Assembly: GCA_902765735.1 (NCBI GenBank)
Contig: CACXBB010000004.1
Coordinates: 26,653 to 90,652, forward strand
Direction of reading: 5' to 3'
From: an uncultured Eubacteriales bacterium
Lineage (GTDB): Bacteria; Bacillota; Clostridia; Christensenellales; Aristaeellaceae
Length of the DNA: 64,000 nucleotides
The position numbers were made by a program, and so were the translations under genes. Shown piece after piece: positions 1 to 8,798 of this stretch (its first letter is position 1; every line of letters begins with the position of its first letter). The notes under the pieces are model-generated. The model was given only the letters and a program-made list of their open reading frames with translations, was not told the DNA's origin and made no database searches.

Positions 1-37
1 TGAGGAATACCTGCTGGCCAACGCGAAGTCGATCTGA
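1..37 (+). CDS. 3' end of an unidentified gene
   Basis: An open frame enters from the left edge and ends at TGA 35-37. The last eleven codons read EEYLLANAKSI. A hairpin follows immediately, which supports a real gene end. Too little is present to name a product. Confidence 0.4.
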   Translation, partial: EEYLLANAKSI

Positions 38-51
38 CCAGGCAATGTGAA

Positions 52-86
52 CGCCCTCTTGCGCCGACGCGCGGGAGGGCATTTTG
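52..86 (+). terminator. Intrinsic terminator after the first partial gene
   Basis: The stem GCCCTC (53-58) pairs with GAGGGC (75-80), and a short T tract (82-85) follows. It lies between the stop at 37 and the HAD gene start at 107. The stem is short, so strength is uncertain. Confidence 0.5.
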
Positions 87-106
87 ATATCGCTGAGGGA
101 CAAAAA

Positions 107-736
107 ATGGCTGAACCGGGCATCATATTTGATCTGGACGGCACGCTGTGGGACGCCACCGCCATGGCGGCGCGCATCTGGAACGGCGTGTTCGAATCGG
201 AAGGGCTTAAACTGCGGCTCACGGCGGCGGACGTCCGCGCTCAGATGGGGCGCACGATGGCGGAGATCGGGGCGGCCTTCTTCCCGGACCTCTCCGCGGC
301 GCGTCAGGCGGAGATCATGACGCTGCTGGGCGAACAGGAGGTGCTCAGGATGGGCGAGGGCGGCGCCAGGCTGTACGACGGCGTGCCCGAGACGCTCGAG
401 GCGCTGTCCGGGGCGCACCCGCTGTTCATCGTCAGCAACTGCCAGCGGGACTACGCCCGGGGCTTCATGCGCGCCTTCGGCTTTGAGGCCTTTTTCACCG
501 ATTACGAGGAGTCCGGGCGCTCCGGGCTTAATAAAGCGGAGAACATCCGCCTGGTGCTTGAGCGAAACGGCGTAAAACGCGGGGTCTACGTAGGGGACAC
601 CGCGGGCGACATGCGCTCGGCGCGCGAGGCGGGCGTGCCCTTCATATTCGCCCGCTACGGCTTCGGACATGCGGACGGGGCGGATCATGTGATCGACGAC
701 ATCCGCGAACTGCCCGGGATCATCGGAAGGTTATAG
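107..736 (+). CDS. HAD-superfamily phosphatase (phosphoglycolate phosphatase-like)
   Basis: A 209-residue haloacid-dehalogenase-fold phosphatase, probably cytosolic and acting on a small phosphorylated metabolite. Motif I is DLDGT at residues 9-13 (nucleophile Asp9, acid/base Asp11). Motif II lies in FIVSNC, the motif III Lys in LNKAEN, and motif IV in VGDTAGD. A helical cap sits between motifs I and II, as in the Gph/PGMB subfamily. The ATG at 107 is preferred over the upstream ATG at 47 because a GAGGGA site precedes it and the upstream extension reads through the terminator at 52-86. The substrate cannot be told from sequence; phosphoglycolate is only the commonest match. Confidence 0.85.
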   Translation: MAEPGIIFDLDGTLWDATAMAARIWNGVFESEGLKLRLTAADVRAQMGRTMAEIGAAFFPDLSAARQAEIMTLLGEQEVLRMGEGGARLYDGVPETLEALSGAHPLFIVSNCQRDYARGFMRAFGFEAFFTDYEESGRSGLNKAENIRLVLERNGVKRGVYVGDTAGDMRSAREAGVPFIFARYGFGHADGADHVIDDIRELPGIIGRL

Positions 737-738
737 AA

Positions 739-775
739 AAACGCACGTCAGTCTGTCTCCAGACTGACGTGCGTT
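739..775 (-). terminator. Strong intrinsic terminator of tRNA-Leu
   Basis: A perfect 15-bp inverted repeat (740-754 with 761-775) has a six-base loop. On the minus strand a run of six T follows directly, just downstream of tRNA-Leu. It could also help end the HAD gene on the plus strand, but there it lacks a T tract. Confidence 0.9.
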
Positions 776-780
776 CACAG

Positions 781-860
781 TGCCGGTGGCCGGACTCGAA
801 CCGGCATGGTTTCCCGCCGCATTTTGAGTGCGGTGCGTCTGCCAATTCCGCCACACCGGC
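781..860 (-). tRNA. tRNA-Leu (anticodon CAA)
   Basis: Read on the minus strand, the acceptor stem GCCGGTG pairs with CACCGGC and the discriminator is A. The anticodon loop CTCAAAA gives anticodon CAA (codon UUG). The T-arm is GCCGG-TTCGAGT-CCGGC. The region between anticodon stem and T-arm is long enough for a class II variable arm, as expected for leucine. CCA is not encoded. Confidence 0.93.
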
Positions 861-948
861 TGACGTTTCATAGTATACCTTATATTCGGTGGAAAAGTCA
901 AGTGTTTTTTATCAACAAACAGGACTTTTAAAATGCGCCGGTTTGGTG

Positions 949-954
949 TATAAT
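949..954 (+). promoter_or_regulatory. -10 element of the sigma-factor operon
   Basis: TATAAT lies at 949-954, and no clear -35 is visible. Transcription would start near 961, so the in-frame ATG at 953 cannot be used and the GTG at 983 is the likely start. Confidence 0.5.
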
Positions 955-982
955 GAATGACAAAGATTGGAGGTGGGCGCAC

Positions 983-1555
983 GTGGATGAGAGACAGCTG
1001 ATCGAACGCGCGATTCGCGGCGACGCCCGCGCCTTTAACGAGCTGATGTCCGCCCAGGAGAAGCGGATGTACGCCGTGGCCATGCGCATGTTCGGCAACC
1101 GGGAGGACGCCGAGGACTGCCTGCAGGACGCCATGCTGCGCATCTTCCGGTCGATCTCGGGCTTCAAGTTCCAGTCGAGCTTCTCGACCTGGGTGTACCG
1201 GGTGACCATGAACACCTGCCTGGACGAACTGCGCAAGCGCAAGAACCGCCCCAACACGTCGCTGGACGGGCTGCTCGACGCCGGGTGGACGCCCACCGAC
1301 GCCCAGGACACCCCGGAGCAGCACGCCCTGCGCGCCGAGGTGCGGGGCAGCGTGTACGGCTTCATACGGGAGCTGCCGGAGGACATGCGCGCGGCGGTGG
1401 TGCTCCGGGACATACAGGGGCTGTCCTATGAGGACATCGCCCAGGCGCTTAACACCAATGTGGGCACGGTCAAGTCCCGCATCAGCCGGGGCCGCGAAAA
1501 GCTGCGGGAAAAAATCACGGCGAAGTCGGAACTTTTTGACAGATACGGCGTCTAA
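983..1555 (+). CDS. ECF-type RNA polymerase sigma-70 factor
   Basis: A 190-residue alternative sigma factor of the ECF (group 4) type. Region 2 covers roughly residues 8-75 and includes the FSTWVYRVTMNTCLDELR stretch. Region 4 covers about 125-180, with a helix-turn-helix in LSYEDIAQALNTNVGTVKSR. There is no region 1.1 or 3. The GTG at 983 is chosen because GGAGGTG ends seven bases before it and the alternative ATG overlaps the -10 box. The next gene encodes a zinc-finger anti-sigma protein, the usual ECF pairing. The signal sensed is unknown. The following cell-envelope-type genes (SIMPL, SH3) may be part of the response. Confidence 0.9.
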   Translation: MDERQLIERAIRGDARAFNELMSAQEKRMYAVAMRMFGNREDAEDCLQDAMLRIFRSISGFKFQSSFSTWVYRVTMNTCLDELRKRKNRPNTSLDGLLDAGWTPTDAQDTPEQHALRAEVRGSVYGFIRELPEDMRAAVVLRDIQGLSYEDIAQALNTNVGTVKSRISRGREKLREKITAKSELFDRYGV

Positions 1556-1625
1556 TGGTCAGATCAAACGGTTATTCTGTTTAAATACAGAGGCTTTGAG
1601 CGATACTACGGAAAGGAGGGCGCTT

Positions 1626-2459
1626 ATGAATTGCACGCAGTTGGATCAATACCTGGACGCCATGCTGGACGGCACGCTGACGGCGGACGAATTAAAGCTC
1701 GTGGAAGATCACTGTCAGGGCTGCGCCGCCTGCGCGGAAAAGCTGAAGGCCAACCGCTCGATGATGCGCATGTTCGCTGAAATGGCGCCCGAGATGGATG
1801 TGCCGCTGCCGGCCCAGGCCAGGTGGCGGGAGGCCGTGAGGAACGAGGCCAGGCGGCCCACGCGGCAGTATTTCCGGCTGATCGGAGGCGTTGCTGCCGC
1901 CCTGGTGGTGGCGCTGGGCGCGACCTTCGCGCTGAGGACCCCCGCCGGGGACGGCGCAAGGATGTCCGCCGTTCAGACCGAGGATCATGCGGCGGCCGTC
2001 GAGAACGGCAAGCGCATGCTCAGCGCCGCGCCCGCGATGGAATTCGAGGCCGCCGACGACGCGCTGATCGAGGCGGACGGCGCGGCGGAGTCGGTTGTCA
2101 TGGCCGAGGAGGCCGAGGACGCCGAGGACGCCGAGGCGGTCAGTTTCGCGGCCGAAGCGGCGAACATGCCCGTCAAAACCGCCGCCGCACCGATGCATGA
2201 GATCGGCATGGTGGTGGAGGACGTGAACCGCGTCTGCGAGTACGCCCGGGACCTGGCGCAGGAGTACGAGGGCGACATCGACATACAGCTCTTCGACGAG
2301 GACGGCGTGGCCTGCGCGAATCTCTACATTGATCTGCCCGCGGCGAACGCCCCGGAATTCCTCGAGGCGATGCGGCATTTCGACCACTCAGGCGCCCCGG
2401 CGGACGCCTTTGACGCGGACGGGCAGACGTCGCTTCTGCTGGTGCTCCGGTCCGAATGA
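1626..2459 (+). CDS. Zinc-finger anti-sigma factor, membrane-anchored
   Basis: A 277-residue single-pass membrane protein that probably holds the upstream sigma factor inactive. The N-terminal ZAS-type motif is DHCQGCAAC (His-x3-Cys-x2-Cys). A hydrophobic segment, LIGGVAAALVVALGATFAL, follows near residues 85-105. The outer part starts with an acidic Ala/Glu/Asp-rich linker and ends in a compact domain of about 80 residues that I do not recognise, a possible sensor. The start at 1626 follows AAGGAGGG. It lies 70 bp after the sigma gene, in the same operon. Confidence 0.85.
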   Translation: MNCTQLDQYLDAMLDGTLTADELKLVEDHCQGCAACAEKLKANRSMMRMFAEMAPEMDVPLPAQARWREAVRNEARRPTRQYFRLIGGVAAALVVALGATFALRTPAGDGARMSAVQTEDHAAAVENGKRMLSAAPAMEFEAADDALIEADGAAESVVMAEEAEDAEDAEAVSFAAEAANMPVKTAAAPMHEIGMVVEDVNRVCEYARDLAQEYEGDIDIQLFDEDGVACANLYIDLPAANAPEFLEAMRHFDHSGAPADAFDADGQTSLLLVLRSE

Positions 2460-2477
2460 CGAGGGGAGGTCAGAACC

Positions 2478-3179
2478 ATGAAGATGAAGGCAATGCTGGC
2501 GCTCGTACTGACGCTGATGCTGGGCGCGTTCGCCTGCGCCGAGGGCGCGACCCTCACGGTGCAGGGCACGGGGATCGTCAGCCTCGATCCCGATACCGCC
2601 ACGATCACGCTGGGCGTGCGGGAGTCCTCCGCGGACGTGGGGGAGGCGCAGGCCCGGGTCAGCGAGAAGCTGACGCAGGTGGTCGGGAAGCTTCAATCTA
2701 TGGGAGTCAGGGAGGAGGACATCCACACCAGCTCCATCGACATCTACGAGGACTACAACTACGACGATTCCGATGAGAAGGCCTACGCTGCCGCGAACAG
2801 CATTTCGGTGACCATCTCAGACATCGAGAACGCCGGGAAGTACATCGACGCCGTGTTCGAGGCGGGAGCCAATACCTTCTCGGGCATCGTGTTCAGCGCC
2901 TCGGACACCGCCGACGCCAAGAAGCGGGCGCTGGAGCTGTCCGTCGAGAACGCGCGCGAAAAGGCGGAGGTGCTGGCCGCCGCCGCGGACATGAAGGTCG
3001 CCGGCATCAGCGCCATCGTGGAGCAGGGCAGCGGCATGTACAACAACTACTACGCCGGGAACCGGTTTGAGGCGGCCATGGAGAAGGCCGACGCCGGGGC
3101 CGGCACGCCGGTCTTCTCCGAGCAGATACAGGTTTCAGCCTCGGTGGCCATCGACTTCACGCTGGCGCCGGTTGAATAA
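2478..3179 (+). CDS. SIMPL-domain (DUF541) secreted protein
   Basis: A 233-residue protein with a signal peptide (MKMKAMLALVLTLMLGAFAC) and a SIMPL/DUF541 domain filling the rest. Typical features are the opening LTVQGTGIVSLDPDTATITL and the paired VSEKLTQVVGKLQSMGV helix. The family is periplasmic or extracellular, with loosely defined roles in stress or envelope physiology. The Cys at the end of the signal could suggest a lipoprotein, but the lipobox is poor. The start follows GAGGGGAGG. It is separated by 18 bp from the anti-sigma gene, so it is probably part of the same operon. Confidence 0.85.
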   Translation: MKMKAMLALVLTLMLGAFACAEGATLTVQGTGIVSLDPDTATITLGVRESSADVGEAQARVSEKLTQVVGKLQSMGVREEDIHTSSIDIYEDYNYDDSDEKAYAAANSISVTISDIENAGKYIDAVFEAGANTFSGIVFSASDTADAKKRALELSVENAREKAEVLAAAADMKVAGISAIVEQGSGMYNNYYAGNRFEAAMEKADAGAGTPVFSEQIQVSASVAIDFTLAPVE

Positions 3180-3216
3180 AAAACAAGGATCATTTCACTT
3201 GACGGAGGTTTTGAAA

Positions 3217-3522
3217 ATGGATGAGGAGCGGGATCTCGTCGTATTTGAGGACGACGCGGGCAACGAAATCACCATGGAGGTGCTGGACTATCTCTGCTAT
3301 GAGGGCAAGGAGTACGCCCTGCTGACCGAGTACGTGGAGGACGCGGACGAGGAAGCCGATGAGGATGACACCATCGAGGTCATGATCATGGAGGTCGTGC
3401 CGGTGGGCGACGACCAGGAGGAATTCCTGCCCATCGACGATGAGCTTGCGGACAAAATCATGGCCATCTTCGACAGCAACGAGATGGACGAGCTGTACGA
3501 GGACGACGAGGACGACGAATAA
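3217..3522 (+). CDS. DUF1292 family protein (YrzB-like)
   Basis: A 101-residue, very acidic cytosolic protein of the DUF1292 family, a small Bacillota family of unknown function often found near mreB/ruvX-type genes. The signature runs from DLVVFEDDAGNEITMEVLDY into a YALLTEY core. An acidic tail ends in EDDEDDE. The ATG at 3217 follows GACGGAGG. An in-frame TTG two codons upstream is possible. It sits between the SIMPL and SH3 genes with short gaps, so co-transcription is likely. Confidence 0.8.
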   Translation: MDEERDLVVFEDDAGNEITMEVLDYLCYEGKEYALLTEYVEDADEEADEDDTIEVMIMEVVPVGDDQEEFLPIDDELADKIMAIFDSNEMDELYEDDEDDE

Positions 3523-3561
3523 TCCGTTGCGCGGGCGTTTCGCGCACATGGCAGGAGTGTG

Positions 3562-4314
3562 ATGGATATGAAAAAGCTGATTGTGACGCTGCTCCTGGCG
3601 GCGCTGGTGGTCTCCATGGCCGGATATGCCCTGGCCGCCTCGGTGACCGTGCACATCACGGGCCACTGCAACGTGCGGTCCGGCCCCTCGCTGTATGACG
3701 ACGTTCTGGGAACGGCCAACGAGGGCACGACCCTCAAGGGCACCGGCAACAGCCGCAAGGATGATCGCGGCGTGGTATGGTATCAGGTCAGCTATCACGG
3801 CGACAAGGGCTGGGTGTCCTCCAAGTACGCCTACACCACCGGCAGCGGCGGTGGCGGGGGCGGCGGCAGCAGCTCCACGCGCTACGTGATCGGCGACTCG
3901 GGCAAGAGCAACGTACATACCGGCCCGGGGCTGAGCTACAAGGTCATCGGCGTGCTGCGGGTGGACGACTCCGCAAAGTATCTGGAGGAGACGTCCGTGG
4001 ACGGCCGGGGCGTGGTCTGGTACAAGATCTCCTGGAAGGGCCAGAAGGCCTGGGTCTCCTCCCGCTATACCCGGCTGAGCCGGAAGGGTGGCGGCGGCAA
4101 GGTCACCGGCGACACCGTGGTGGCGGAATACGGCGACACCAACGTGCGCACGGGCCCCGGACTGAAGTACAGCAGCTTCGACATCATGTACGAGGGCGAC
4201 GAAGCGGATTACCTCGGCAAGAGCTCCACTGACAGCCGGGGCGTGGTCTGGTACAAGATCTCCTGGTATGACGATGTGGGCTGGGTGTCATCGAAGTATA
4301 CGGAAGTCTATTGA
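3562..4314 (+). CDS. Secreted protein with three bacterial SH3 domains
   Basis: About 250 residues: a signal peptide followed by three SH3_3-type repeats of about 60 residues. Each has a (H/R)xGPxLxY-like opening and ends in VVWYxxxxxxxxxWVSSxY. Glycine-rich linkers (including GSGGGGGGGSSS) separate repeats one, two and three. Such domains usually bind cell-wall peptides. No catalytic domain is attached, so a wall-binding or adaptor role is inferred. Start choice is open: ATG 3562 lies 4 bases and ATG 3568 lies 10 bases after AGGAG. Last gene before the terminator at 4328. Confidence 0.85.
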   Translation: MDMKKLIVTLLLAALVVSMAGYALAASVTVHITGHCNVRSGPSLYDDVLGTANEGTTLKGTGNSRKDDRGVVWYQVSYHGDKGWVSSKYAYTTGSGGGGGGGSSSTRYVIGDSGKSNVHTGPGLSYKVIGVLRVDDSAKYLEETSVDGRGVVWYKISWKGQKAWVSSRYTRLSRKGGGGKVTGDTVVAEYGDTNVRTGPGLKYSSFDIMYEGDEADYLGKSSTDSRGVVWYKISWYDDVGWVSSKYTEVY

Positions 4315-4327
4315 TACATATTGAACG

Positions 4328-4364
4328 TCCCCTGACGGCATTCATGCCGCCAGGGGCTTTGTTT
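4328..4364 (+). terminator. Intrinsic terminator of the sigma/SH3 operon
   Basis: CCCCTG (4329-4334) pairs with CAGGGG (4351-4356), with an inner CGGCA/TGCCG stem, and CTTTGTTT follows. It lies 15 bases after the SH3 stop. Confidence 0.85.
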
Positions 4365-4389
4365 AGTATAAAACACCAACTGAAAACCC

Positions 4390-4417
4390 TTGTATCTTAA
4401 CACATTTACGGTATACT
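4390..4417 (+). promoter_or_regulatory. Sigma-A-type promoter of lon
   Basis: TTGTAT (4390-4395), a 16-bp spacer and TATACT (4412-4417), located 34 bp before the lon start. No CIRCE or CtsR-like heptad repeats are evident. Confidence 0.6.
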
Positions 4418-4450
4418 ATGAGGGTATAAACGCACAGGGAGGATCTTGTT

Positions 4451-6802
4451 TTGAGCAATCCCAAACGTCCCTCTGAAATACTGAAGCTGCCGCTGTTGCC
4501 GCTGCGGGGGCTGATGGTGTTTCCCAACACGGTTTTGACGATCGATGTTGCCCGCGGTCGCTCCATCGGCGCATTGCAGCGCGCGATGAATGACGATCAG
4601 CGGGTGTTTATCGTGGCCCAGCGCGACAGCATGGTGGACTGTCCCCAGGTGGAGGACCTCTATACCGTCGGCACGGTGGCCACCGTCAAACAGGTGATGA
4701 ACATGCCGGATCAGTCCCTGCGGGTGCTGGTGGAGGGCCGCTCCCGCGCGGTGGTGCTGAACCTGGTGGAGGAGGGCGGCAGCCAGAGCGTGGAATACTG
4801 CGAGATGCAGCCGGTCCCCCCGGTGGCGCTGACCGCCGAGGAGAAGGCGCTGATGGGCGCGATTCGCGCCTTTGCGCCCCAGGCGGCCCGCAGCCGCGGG
4901 CAGAACATGCCCGAGCTGATGCAGGAGGTGATGGGGGAGCGCAACCCCTCCGTGCTGTGCGATGTGATCGCGGCGAACATACTCACCCGCATCGAGGACA
5001 AGCAGGCCATACTGGAGTGCACCGACATCGGCCAGCGCATGAAGCTGCTGCTGGAGAAGCTGGCGGACGAGATCAAGATCGCCGAGCTGGACGAGCGCAT
5101 ACGCGCCCGCGTGCAGGAGTATATGGACCGGCAGAACCATGAATACTATCTGAGGGAGCAGATCCGCGCCATACAGGAGGAGCTGGGCGACGACGAGGAC
5201 GAGGAGATCGCCGAGCTTCGGCAGCGCATCGACAAGTCCAAGATGCCCAAGGTGGCCCGCGAGCACGTTGAGAAGGAATTGAAGCGCCTGGCGCGCAGCT
5301 CCGTGCACGCGCCGGAGAGCAGCGTCAGCCAGAACTACATCGAGTACATGCTGGAGCTGCCCTGGAGCGTCTACGACACCTCCGATATCAACATCAAAAA
5401 GGCACGCAAGGTGCTGGAGGCCGACCACTACGGCATGGAGGACGTGAAAAAGCGCCTGATCGAGTACCTCGCCGTGCGCTCCGTGGTGTCGGACAAATTG
5501 AAGAGCCCCATCATCTGCCTGGTCGGCCCGCCCGGCGTGGGCAAGACCTCCATCGCGAAGTCCATCGCCAGCGCGCTGAACCGCAAGTTCACCCGCATGT
5601 CGCTGGGCGGCGTGCACGACGAGGCGGAGATTCGCGGCCATCGCAAGACCTACGTGGGCGCGATGCCCGGCAGGATCGTTTCCTCCATCCGTCAGTGTAA
5701 GACCATGAACCCCGTGTTCCTGCTGGACGAGATCGACAAGCTGGCCCGCGACATGCGCGGCGACCCGGCCTCCGCCATGCTGGAGGCGCTGGACCCCGCC
5801 CAGAACAGCACCTTCACCGATCACTACATCGAGGCGCCCTTCGACCTGTCCGACGTGCTGTTCATCACCACGGCCAACACCACCGATACCATCGACCAGG
5901 CGCTGCTGGACCGCATGGAGATCATCGAGGTGCCCAGCTACACGGCGGAGGAGAAGTTGCAGATTGCCCGGCGTCACCTGCTGAAAAAGCAGCGGGAGGC
6001 GCACAATCTGACAAAAGCCCAGTTGAAGATCCCCGATCGCACGCTGACGGCCCTGATCGACGGCTACACCCGGGAGGCCGGCGTGCGCACGCTGGAGCGC
6101 ATGATCGGCAAGCTGTGCCGCGCCGTCACGCTCAAGATCGTGGAGAACCCGGATACCGGCTCCGTCACCATACGGCCCGGGGATTTAAAGGAATACCTGG
6201 GCGCGCCGCGCTACCTGCGCCAGCCCGCCGCCGGAAAGGCGGAGGTGGGCATGGTCAACGGCCTGGCCTGGACCAGCGTGGGCGGCGAGGTCATGCCCGT
6301 GGAGGCCGTGACCTTCCCCGGTACCGGCAAACTCAAGCTGACCGGCAAGCTGGGCGAGGTCATGAAGGAGTCCGCCGAGCTGGCGGTGAGCGTCGCCCGG
6401 GGCATGCTGGGGCGCTACGCCCTGCCGGACGACTACTTTGACAAGCACGACATCCACATCCACGTGCCCGAGGGCGCGGTGCCCAAGGACGGTCCCTCCG
6501 CGGGCGTGGCGCTGACCTGCGCGCTGCTGTCCGCCATGACCGGCCTGAAGGCCAGCGGGGAGTGGGCTATGACCGGCGAGATCACGCTGCACGGCAAGGT
6601 GCTGCCCATCGGTGGCGTCAAGGAGAAGCTGCTGGCGGCGCACCGCATGGGCATCGACCGCATATTGCTGCCCCGGGAGAACGAAAAGGAGCTGGAGAAG
6701 ATCGACGCGGACATCCTCGCAAGGTTCGAGATCCAATTGATGGACCGCGTGGAGGATGCGCTCTCGCGGGTGCTGATCCGCGATACGACGGAGGCCGCAT
6801 AG
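4451..6802 (+). CDS. lon: ATP-dependent Lon protease
   Basis: A 783-residue cytosolic AAA+ serine protease that degrades misfolded and regulatory proteins. Order: the N-terminal substrate domain (LPLLPLRGLMVFP opening), a coiled-coil linker, the AAA+ module with Walker A GPPGVGKT at residues 359-366 and Walker B VFLLDEIDK, and the C-terminal protease. The Ser-Lys dyad is Ser683 in KDGPSAGV and Lys724 in IGGVKEKL. Length is typical of LonA. Translation starts at TTG 4451, seven bases after AGGGAGGA; the next Met (codon 22) lies inside the conserved N-terminal domain. engB begins at the base after its stop, as in the common lon-engB arrangement. Confidence 0.97.
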   Translation: MSNPKRPSEILKLPLLPLRGLMVFPNTVLTIDVARGRSIGALQRAMNDDQRVFIVAQRDSMVDCPQVEDLYTVGTVATVKQVMNMPDQSLRVLVEGRSRAVVLNLVEEGGSQSVEYCEMQPVPPVALTAEEKALMGAIRAFAPQAARSRGQNMPELMQEVMGERNPSVLCDVIAANILTRIEDKQAILECTDIGQRMKLLLEKLADEIKIAELDERIRARVQEYMDRQNHEYYLREQIRAIQEELGDDEDEEIAELRQRIDKSKMPKVAREHVEKELKRLARSSVHAPESSVSQNYIEYMLELPWSVYDTSDINIKKARKVLEADHYGMEDVKKRLIEYLAVRSVVSDKLKSPIICLVGPPGVGKTSIAKSIASALNRKFTRMSLGGVHDEAEIRGHRKTYVGAMPGRIVSSIRQCKTMNPVFLLDEIDKLARDMRGDPASAMLEALDPAQNSTFTDHYIEAPFDLSDVLFITTANTTDTIDQALLDRMEIIEVPSYTAEEKLQIARRHLLKKQREAHNLTKAQLKIPDRTLTALIDGYTREAGVRTLERMIGKLCRAVTLKIVENPDTGSVTIRPGDLKEYLGAPRYLRQPAAGKAEVGMVNGLAWTSVGGEVMPVEAVTFPGTGKLKLTGKLGEVMKESAELAVSVARGMLGRYALPDDYFDKHDIHIHVPEGAVPKDGPSAGVALTCALLSAMTGLKASGEWAMTGEITLHGKVLPIGGVKEKLLAAHRMGIDRILLPRENEKELEKIDADILARFEIQLMDRVEDALSRVLIRDTTEAA

Positions 6803-7402
6803 ATGATCGTCAAGAAGGCACGGTTCGTGCAGTCCCTGAGCGCGTTCAAGCCCTTTCCGGGGCAGGGTCTGCCGGAAATCGCCATGGTGGGGAAGTCCAA
6901 CGTGGGCAAGTCCTCGCTGATCAACAGCTTGACGCGCAACAGCCGGCTGGCCCGCACGTCCTCCGAGCCCGGCAAGACCCGGCTGGTCAACCTGTACCTG
7001 ATCAACGAGGCCTTCTTCCTGGTGGACCTGCCTGGCTACGGCTTCGCCAAGGCCAGCAAGCAGGAGAAGGACCGCTGGGCTGGTATGATCGAGGGCTATC
7101 TGCAAAACTCCGGCCACCTGAGGCGGGTGTTTCAGCTCGTGGACATCCGCCACGCGCCCACGCAGGACGACCAGATGATGGTGGAGTATCTGCGGCACTA
7201 CGAAATCCCCTTCACCGTGATCGCCACCAAGGCCGACAAGCTGTCCAAGGCCCAGCGGGGCAAGAGCATCCCCGTGATCTGCCGCACGCTGGCGGTGCAG
7301 CCCTGGGAGGTGCTGACGCATTCCTCCAGGGAGGACCTGGGGCGGGACGCGCTGCTGGACCTGATCGAAAAGGACATCAGTGATTCTGATATAAAAGATT
7401 AG
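6803..7402 (+). CDS. engB: Ribosome biogenesis GTPase EngB (YsxC/YihA)
   Basis: A 199-residue TRAFAC-class GTPase needed for late assembly of the large ribosomal subunit. G1 is GKSNVGKSS, the G2 region has EPGKTR, G3 is DLPGYGFA and G4 is ATKADKLSK. Length matches the family. The ATG directly abuts the lon TAG with no gap, so translation is probably coupled and the gene depends on the lon promoter. Confidence 0.96.
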   Translation: MIVKKARFVQSLSAFKPFPGQGLPEIAMVGKSNVGKSSLINSLTRNSRLARTSSEPGKTRLVNLYLINEAFFLVDLPGYGFAKASKQEKDRWAGMIEGYLQNSGHLRRVFQLVDIRHAPTQDDQMMVEYLRHYEIPFTVIATKADKLSKAQRGKSIPVICRTLAVQPWEVLTHSSREDLGRDALLDLIEKDISDSDIKD

Positions 7403-7412
7403 ATAATTGAGC

Positions 7413-7441
7413 TTTACAAATGTAAGGCGAGTCCGTATAAT
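7413..7441 (+). promoter_or_regulatory. Sigma-A-type promoter of aspartate kinase
   Basis: TTTACA (7413-7418), a 17-bp spacer and TATAAT (7436-7441). The leader is only about 25 nt, so there is no room for a lysine riboswitch or T-box. Confidence 0.8.
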
Positions 7442-7474
7442 ATACATGATTCACCCACCGAGGAGGAGTTTCAC

Positions 7475-8797
7475 TTGGGCGTAAAAGTTGCCAAATTCGG
7501 CGGTTCATCCCTGGCCGACGCAGAGCATTTCATGAAGGTCAGGGACATCGTGCTGTCTGATCCTGACATTTGCTACGTGGTTCCCAGCGCGCCGGGCAAG
7601 CGGTTCAAGGCGGATACCAAGGTCACGGACATGCTGTACCAGTGCCACCGCCTGGTCGAGCGCAATCAGAGCCACGAGGAGATGTACCACAAGATCATCG
7701 ACCGGTACATGGAGATCTACAACAGCCTGGGCCTGGATTTCGATTTCTACGGGCTGCTTCTGGAGACCGGCGATCAGATCCGCAGGCTGAAGAACCCCGA
7801 TTTTGCCGCCAGCCGGGGCGAGTACCTGAACGGCGTGCTGCTGTCCAAATTCCTGGGCTGGGACTTCATCGACGCGCGGGACGTGATCAAGTTCGACCGC
7901 ACCGGCGTGTTCGCCTCCGAGTGGACCAACGAGGTGCTCCGCGACGCGCTCAAACAGCACGAGCGGGCGATCATCCCGGGCTTCTACGGCGCCTATCCCA
8001 ACGGCGACGTGCACACCTTCTCCCGGGGCGGCAGCGACATCTCAGGCGCCATCGTGGCCCGGGCCGCGCAGGCGGACGTGTACGAGAACTGGACGGACGT
8101 GTCCGGCTTCCTGATGGCCGACCCGAACATCGTCGACAACCCCAAGTGCATCCGCGAGCTGTCCTACCGGGAATTGCGGGAGCTCTCCTACATGGGCGCG
8201 ACGGTGCTGCACGAGGACGCCATCTTCCCCGTGCACAAGGCCAACATCCCCACCAACATCCGCAACACCAACGATCCCTCCGACCCCGGTACCATGATCG
8301 TGCCCGCCGTCACCAGCAAGCGCAACGACGGCCAGCGGATCACCGGCATCGCGGGTCACAAGAACTTCACGCTGATCACCATCGACAAGGCCATGATGAA
8401 CTCCGAGTACGGCTTCGGGCGGCGGGTGCTGCAGGCGCTGGAGGACTTCGGCGTCAGCTTCGAGCACATGCCCACCGGCATCGACACCATGTCCGTGGTG
8501 GTTTCGGACAAGGAGCTGGTGACGCGGAAGGATCAGATCATACAGCGCATCGAGCAGGTGTGCCAGCCCGACACCATCAGCGTGTCCACCGGCATCGCGC
8601 TCATCGCCACGGTGGGCCACGGCATGGTCCGCCAGCCCGGCTCCGCCGCCACGCTGTTCAACGCACTCTACGAGGCCGGGGTGAACGTCAAGATGATCGA
8701 CCAGGGCTCCAGCGAGTTCAATATCATCGTCGGCGTGCATGTCGATGACTTCGAGACCGCCATGCGGGCGATTTATAAGGCGTTTGTGAAGGACTAA
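7475..8797 (+). CDS. Aspartate kinase
   Basis: A 440-residue aspartokinase that phosphorylates L-aspartate, the first step toward lysine, diaminopimelate, threonine and methionine. The N-terminal kinase domain opens with VAKFGGSSLA (the KFGGS signature) and contains the FSRGGSDISGA nucleotide-binding loop. The last 150 residues carry two ACT-type regulatory segments (from about HKNFTLITIDKAM and GIALIATVGHGM). It starts at TTG 7475 after GAGGAGG. It is monocistronic and not beside other aspartate-pathway genes, so which end product inhibits it cannot be read. A MITE-like repeat begins two bases after its stop. Confidence 0.94.
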   Translation: MGVKVAKFGGSSLADAEHFMKVRDIVLSDPDICYVVPSAPGKRFKADTKVTDMLYQCHRLVERNQSHEEMYHKIIDRYMEIYNSLGLDFDFYGLLLETGDQIRRLKNPDFAASRGEYLNGVLLSKFLGWDFIDARDVIKFDRTGVFASEWTNEVLRDALKQHERAIIPGFYGAYPNGDVHTFSRGGSDISGAIVARAAQADVYENWTDVSGFLMADPNIVDNPKCIRELSYRELRELSYMGATVLHEDAIFPVHKANIPTNIRNTNDPSDPGTMIVPAVTSKRNDGQRITGIAGHKNFTLITIDKAMMNSEYGFGRRVLQALEDFGVSFEHMPTGIDTMSVVVSDKELVTRKDQIIQRIEQVCQPDTISVSTGIALIATVGHGMVRQPGSAATLFNALYEAGVNVKMIDQGSSEFNIIVGVHVDDFETAMRAIYKAFVKD

Positions 8798-8798
8798 T

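Noticed and set aside
4406..6004. Minus-strand open frame of 532 codons within lon
   Set aside because: Shadow of lon codon bias, with no start signal or recognisable domain.
7403..7474. Lysine riboswitch before aspartate kinase
   Set aside because: The whole spacer is 72 bp and the promoter uses most of it, far too short for a lysine riboswitch.
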